Assembly: GCA_015655565.1 (NCBI GenBank)
Contig: JAATEU010000301.1
Span: 1-5,931, forward strand
From: Clostridiales bacterium
Lineage (GTDB): Bacteria > Bacillota > Clostridia > Lachnospirales > Lachnospiraceae
Direction: 5' to 3'
DNA length: 5,931 bases
Shown here: positions 4,731 to 5,931 of the stretch, one piece after another
Layout of the letters: each line of letters starts with the position of its first letter
Numbering within the stretch: the first letter of the stretch is position 1
Program-made: the position numbers and the translations under genes
The notes under the pieces: generated by a model
The model's input: the letters and a program-made list of their open reading frames with translations, nothing else
Told to the model about the DNA's origin: nothing
Database searches by the model: none

Positions 4731-5563
4731 TATAATATACCAAAAAACGCTGCTACAATTCCTATCAAAATAATACCAAACATAATTGTAGAAGTTTTAT
4801 ATCCTTTCTTTAATAATCCGTAGATACCAAAAGTTAACCCTAATGGTAAAATCTTTGGAAGAATTTGATCAAAAATCCCTTGTACTTCCATGGATGTTTC
4901 TCCCATAGTCAGAACCAGGGGTGTTGAAAAGGTTACCATGGAGGCAATCATTGCTCCCACAACACACAACCCCATGACTTTAGCTGCATTTGTTGAAAGT
5001 TCAATCACTCCGGAGGCCTGAACAGATTCAATAAATCCAATGCCGCTCCTGTATCCTAATTTTAAACCATAGTATCTTGCTGCATAATGAGGAACATTAA
5101 AAATCATTAAGAATAAAACCGCACCAAGTATACTTCCCTGTGATGCCAGGCCGCAACCGACACCGGCAGCAATAATCCTGAATGTCCCCCAGAAAAACGA
5201 ATCTCCTATTCCTGCTACCGGTCCCATCAACGCAGCTTTTAATGCGGCAATTGACTCAATATCAAATCCGCCGTCAGACTTTTTATTTTCTTCTTCCAAT
5301 GCAATACATGCCCCAGTTATAAAACTTACAACCTGAGGTGTTGTATTAAAGAATGATAAATGTCTTTTTAATGCGGCAGATATTTCTTCCGGTGTTTTAT
5401 ATAATCTCTTAAAAACTGGAATCATGGAATAACAAAATCCCACATTTTGCATACGTTCATAATTGAAACATCCCTGCAGCACAAAAGATCGCCAAAATGT
5501 TTTTCTCATATCCCCTTTTGTCACCAGACTGTTTTCCGTATATTTATCATTTAAATTCGGCAT
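4730..5563 (-). CDS. PTS mannose-family transporter subunit IID
   Basis: IID is one of the two membrane subunits (with IIC) of mannose/fructose/sorbose-class phosphotransferase permeases, which import a sugar while phosphorylating it. The 277 residues match the usual IID length. Family signatures are present in order: NYERMQNVGFCYSMIP (34-49), HLSFFNTTPQVVSFITGACI (68-87) with a following acidic EEEN, KAALMGPVAGIGDSFFWGT (109-127), and NVPHYAARYYGLKLGY (156-171). Hydrophobic segments near 127-155, 195-220, 235-250 and at the C-terminus (258-277) are consistent with its membrane role; the N-terminal 100 residues are cytoplasmic. GGGAGGTG (5571-5578) precedes the ATG by 7 nt, inside the end of the IIC gene. 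The start overlaps the IIC stop by one base and the stop overlaps the next start by one base, indicating coordinated production of IIC, IID and the SIS enzyme. Confidence 0.95.
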   Translation of the reverse strand: MPNLNDKYTENSLVTKGDMRKTFWRSFVLQGCFNYERMQNVGFCYSMIPVFKRLYKTPEEISAALKRHLSFFNTTPQVVSFITGACIALEEENKKSDGGFDIESIAALKAALMGPVAGIGDSFFWGTFRIIAAGVGCGLASQGSILGAVLFLMIFNVPHYAARYYGLKLGYRSGIGFIESVQASGVIELSTNAAKVMGLCVVGAMIASMVTFSTPLVLTMGETSMEVQGIFDQILPKILPLGLTFGIYGLLKKGYKTSTIMFGIILIGIVAAFFGIL

Positions 5564-5931
5564 TATAGTTCACCTCCCAGATCATCTGATAAAGCCGGAG
5601 CATTGAGCTGCTCTTTTTTGTTCTTAACAGCCTGCTGATAAATAATATAGGCTGCAGTACCTCCTACAATAGCTACACCTACCGTACTCATGTCCAGCAA
5701 TGCTGTTAATACAAATCCTATGAATAAAAATGCTGCATTTGTCTTATCAAAAATTAATTGCATTAATATAGCAATACCTAATGCCGGAAGCATTCCGCTG
5801 GCAACTTTTAATCCGGATAAAATAAAAGCAGGCAAAGCATCAACAAATATGGAAATTGTATTTGATCCTAACAAGACGCCTAAAAAAACCACTATAAATG
5901 AGCTGAACCAAAATAACCATGCTCCCGACCA
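5563..5931 (-). CDS. PTS mannose-family transporter subunit IIC, C-terminal part (cut by window edge)
   Basis: This is the membrane subunit partnering IID in a mannose-class PTS permease. Only the last 122 residues are in the window, a bit under half of the usual 250-270. The frame stays open to the final base (first visible residues WSGAWLFWF), so the true start lies beyond it; a GTG at 5892 is an internal valine, not a start. At least three hydrophobic stretches are visible, including the conserved run with VDALPAFILSGLKVASGMLP followed by ALGIAILMQLI, typical of IIC C-terminal halves. The tail, QQAVKNKKEQLNAPALSDDL, is charged and presumably cytoplasmic. The IIA and IIB phosphocarrier genes are not in the window and are expected upstream on the minus strand. 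The TAA shares one base with the IID start codon. Confidence 0.9.
   Translation of the reverse strand, partial: WSGAWLFWFSSFIVVFLGVLLGSNTISIFVDALPAFILSGLKVASGMLPALGIAILMQLIFDKTNAAFLFIGFVLTALLDMSTVGVAIVGGTAAYIIYQQAVKNKKEQLNAPALSDDLGGEL

Overview
The window is AT-rich, with strong AGGAG-type ribosome binding sites, tightly packed operons with 1-nt gaps or overlaps, and extended -10/sigma-A-like promoters. The gene content (monofunctional CoaB and CoaC of the streptococcal type, a P1-family peptidase, and a mannose-family PTS linked to a SIS-domain sugar isomerase/deglycase) points to a low-GC Firmicute, most likely a gut-type anaerobe of the Clostridia. This is inference; no rRNA or other phylogenetic marker is present.

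Layout. Positions 1-276 are very AT-rich DNA with no supportable gene. A 16-bp perfect palindrome (277-292) overlaps the -35 box of a good promoter (287-315). This promoter drives a plus-strand operon: coaB (376-1143), coaC (1145-1687) and a P1/DmpA-family N-terminal-nucleophile amidohydrolase (1689-2657). CoaB and CoaC carry out two consecutive steps from 4'-phosphopantothenate to 4'-phosphopantetheine in coenzyme A synthesis. The third gene has the length and motifs of a complete enzyme but carries an in-frame TAA at codon 21, so it is annotated as a nonsense-interrupted gene. A member of its family, ThnT, hydrolyses pantetheine, which gives a plausible link to its CoA neighbours.

Positions 2658-3614 form a small accessory-looking region. 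On the minus strand a promoter (3286-3314) precedes a small secreted-peptide gene broken by a frameshift inside its signal peptide (3065-3234), followed by an 82-residue orphan protein with an excellent ribosome binding site (2803-3051). On the plus strand a 34-codon ORF (3363-3467) starts downstream of a perfect TATAAT lying inside the minus-strand promoter, and ends in the stem of a long hairpin (3445-3496). The hairpin is probably a terminator, perhaps bidirectional. Positions 3497-3614 hold nothing I can support.

Positions 3615-5931 are the 3' end of a minus-strand operon. In transcription order it holds the C-terminal half of a mannose-family PTS IIC subunit (cut by the window edge), a complete IID subunit, and a two-SIS-domain enzyme with an intact Glu/His catalytic pair. 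Both junctions are TAATG stop-start overlaps, so the products are probably made in a coupled way. Together they would import and phosphorylate a sugar or sugar-amine, which the SIS enzyme then isomerises or deglycates. The arrangement resembles the gfr (fructoselysine/glucoselysine) and related loci, but the substrate cannot be read from this sequence. No mobile element, CRISPR array, tRNA or rRNA was seen.
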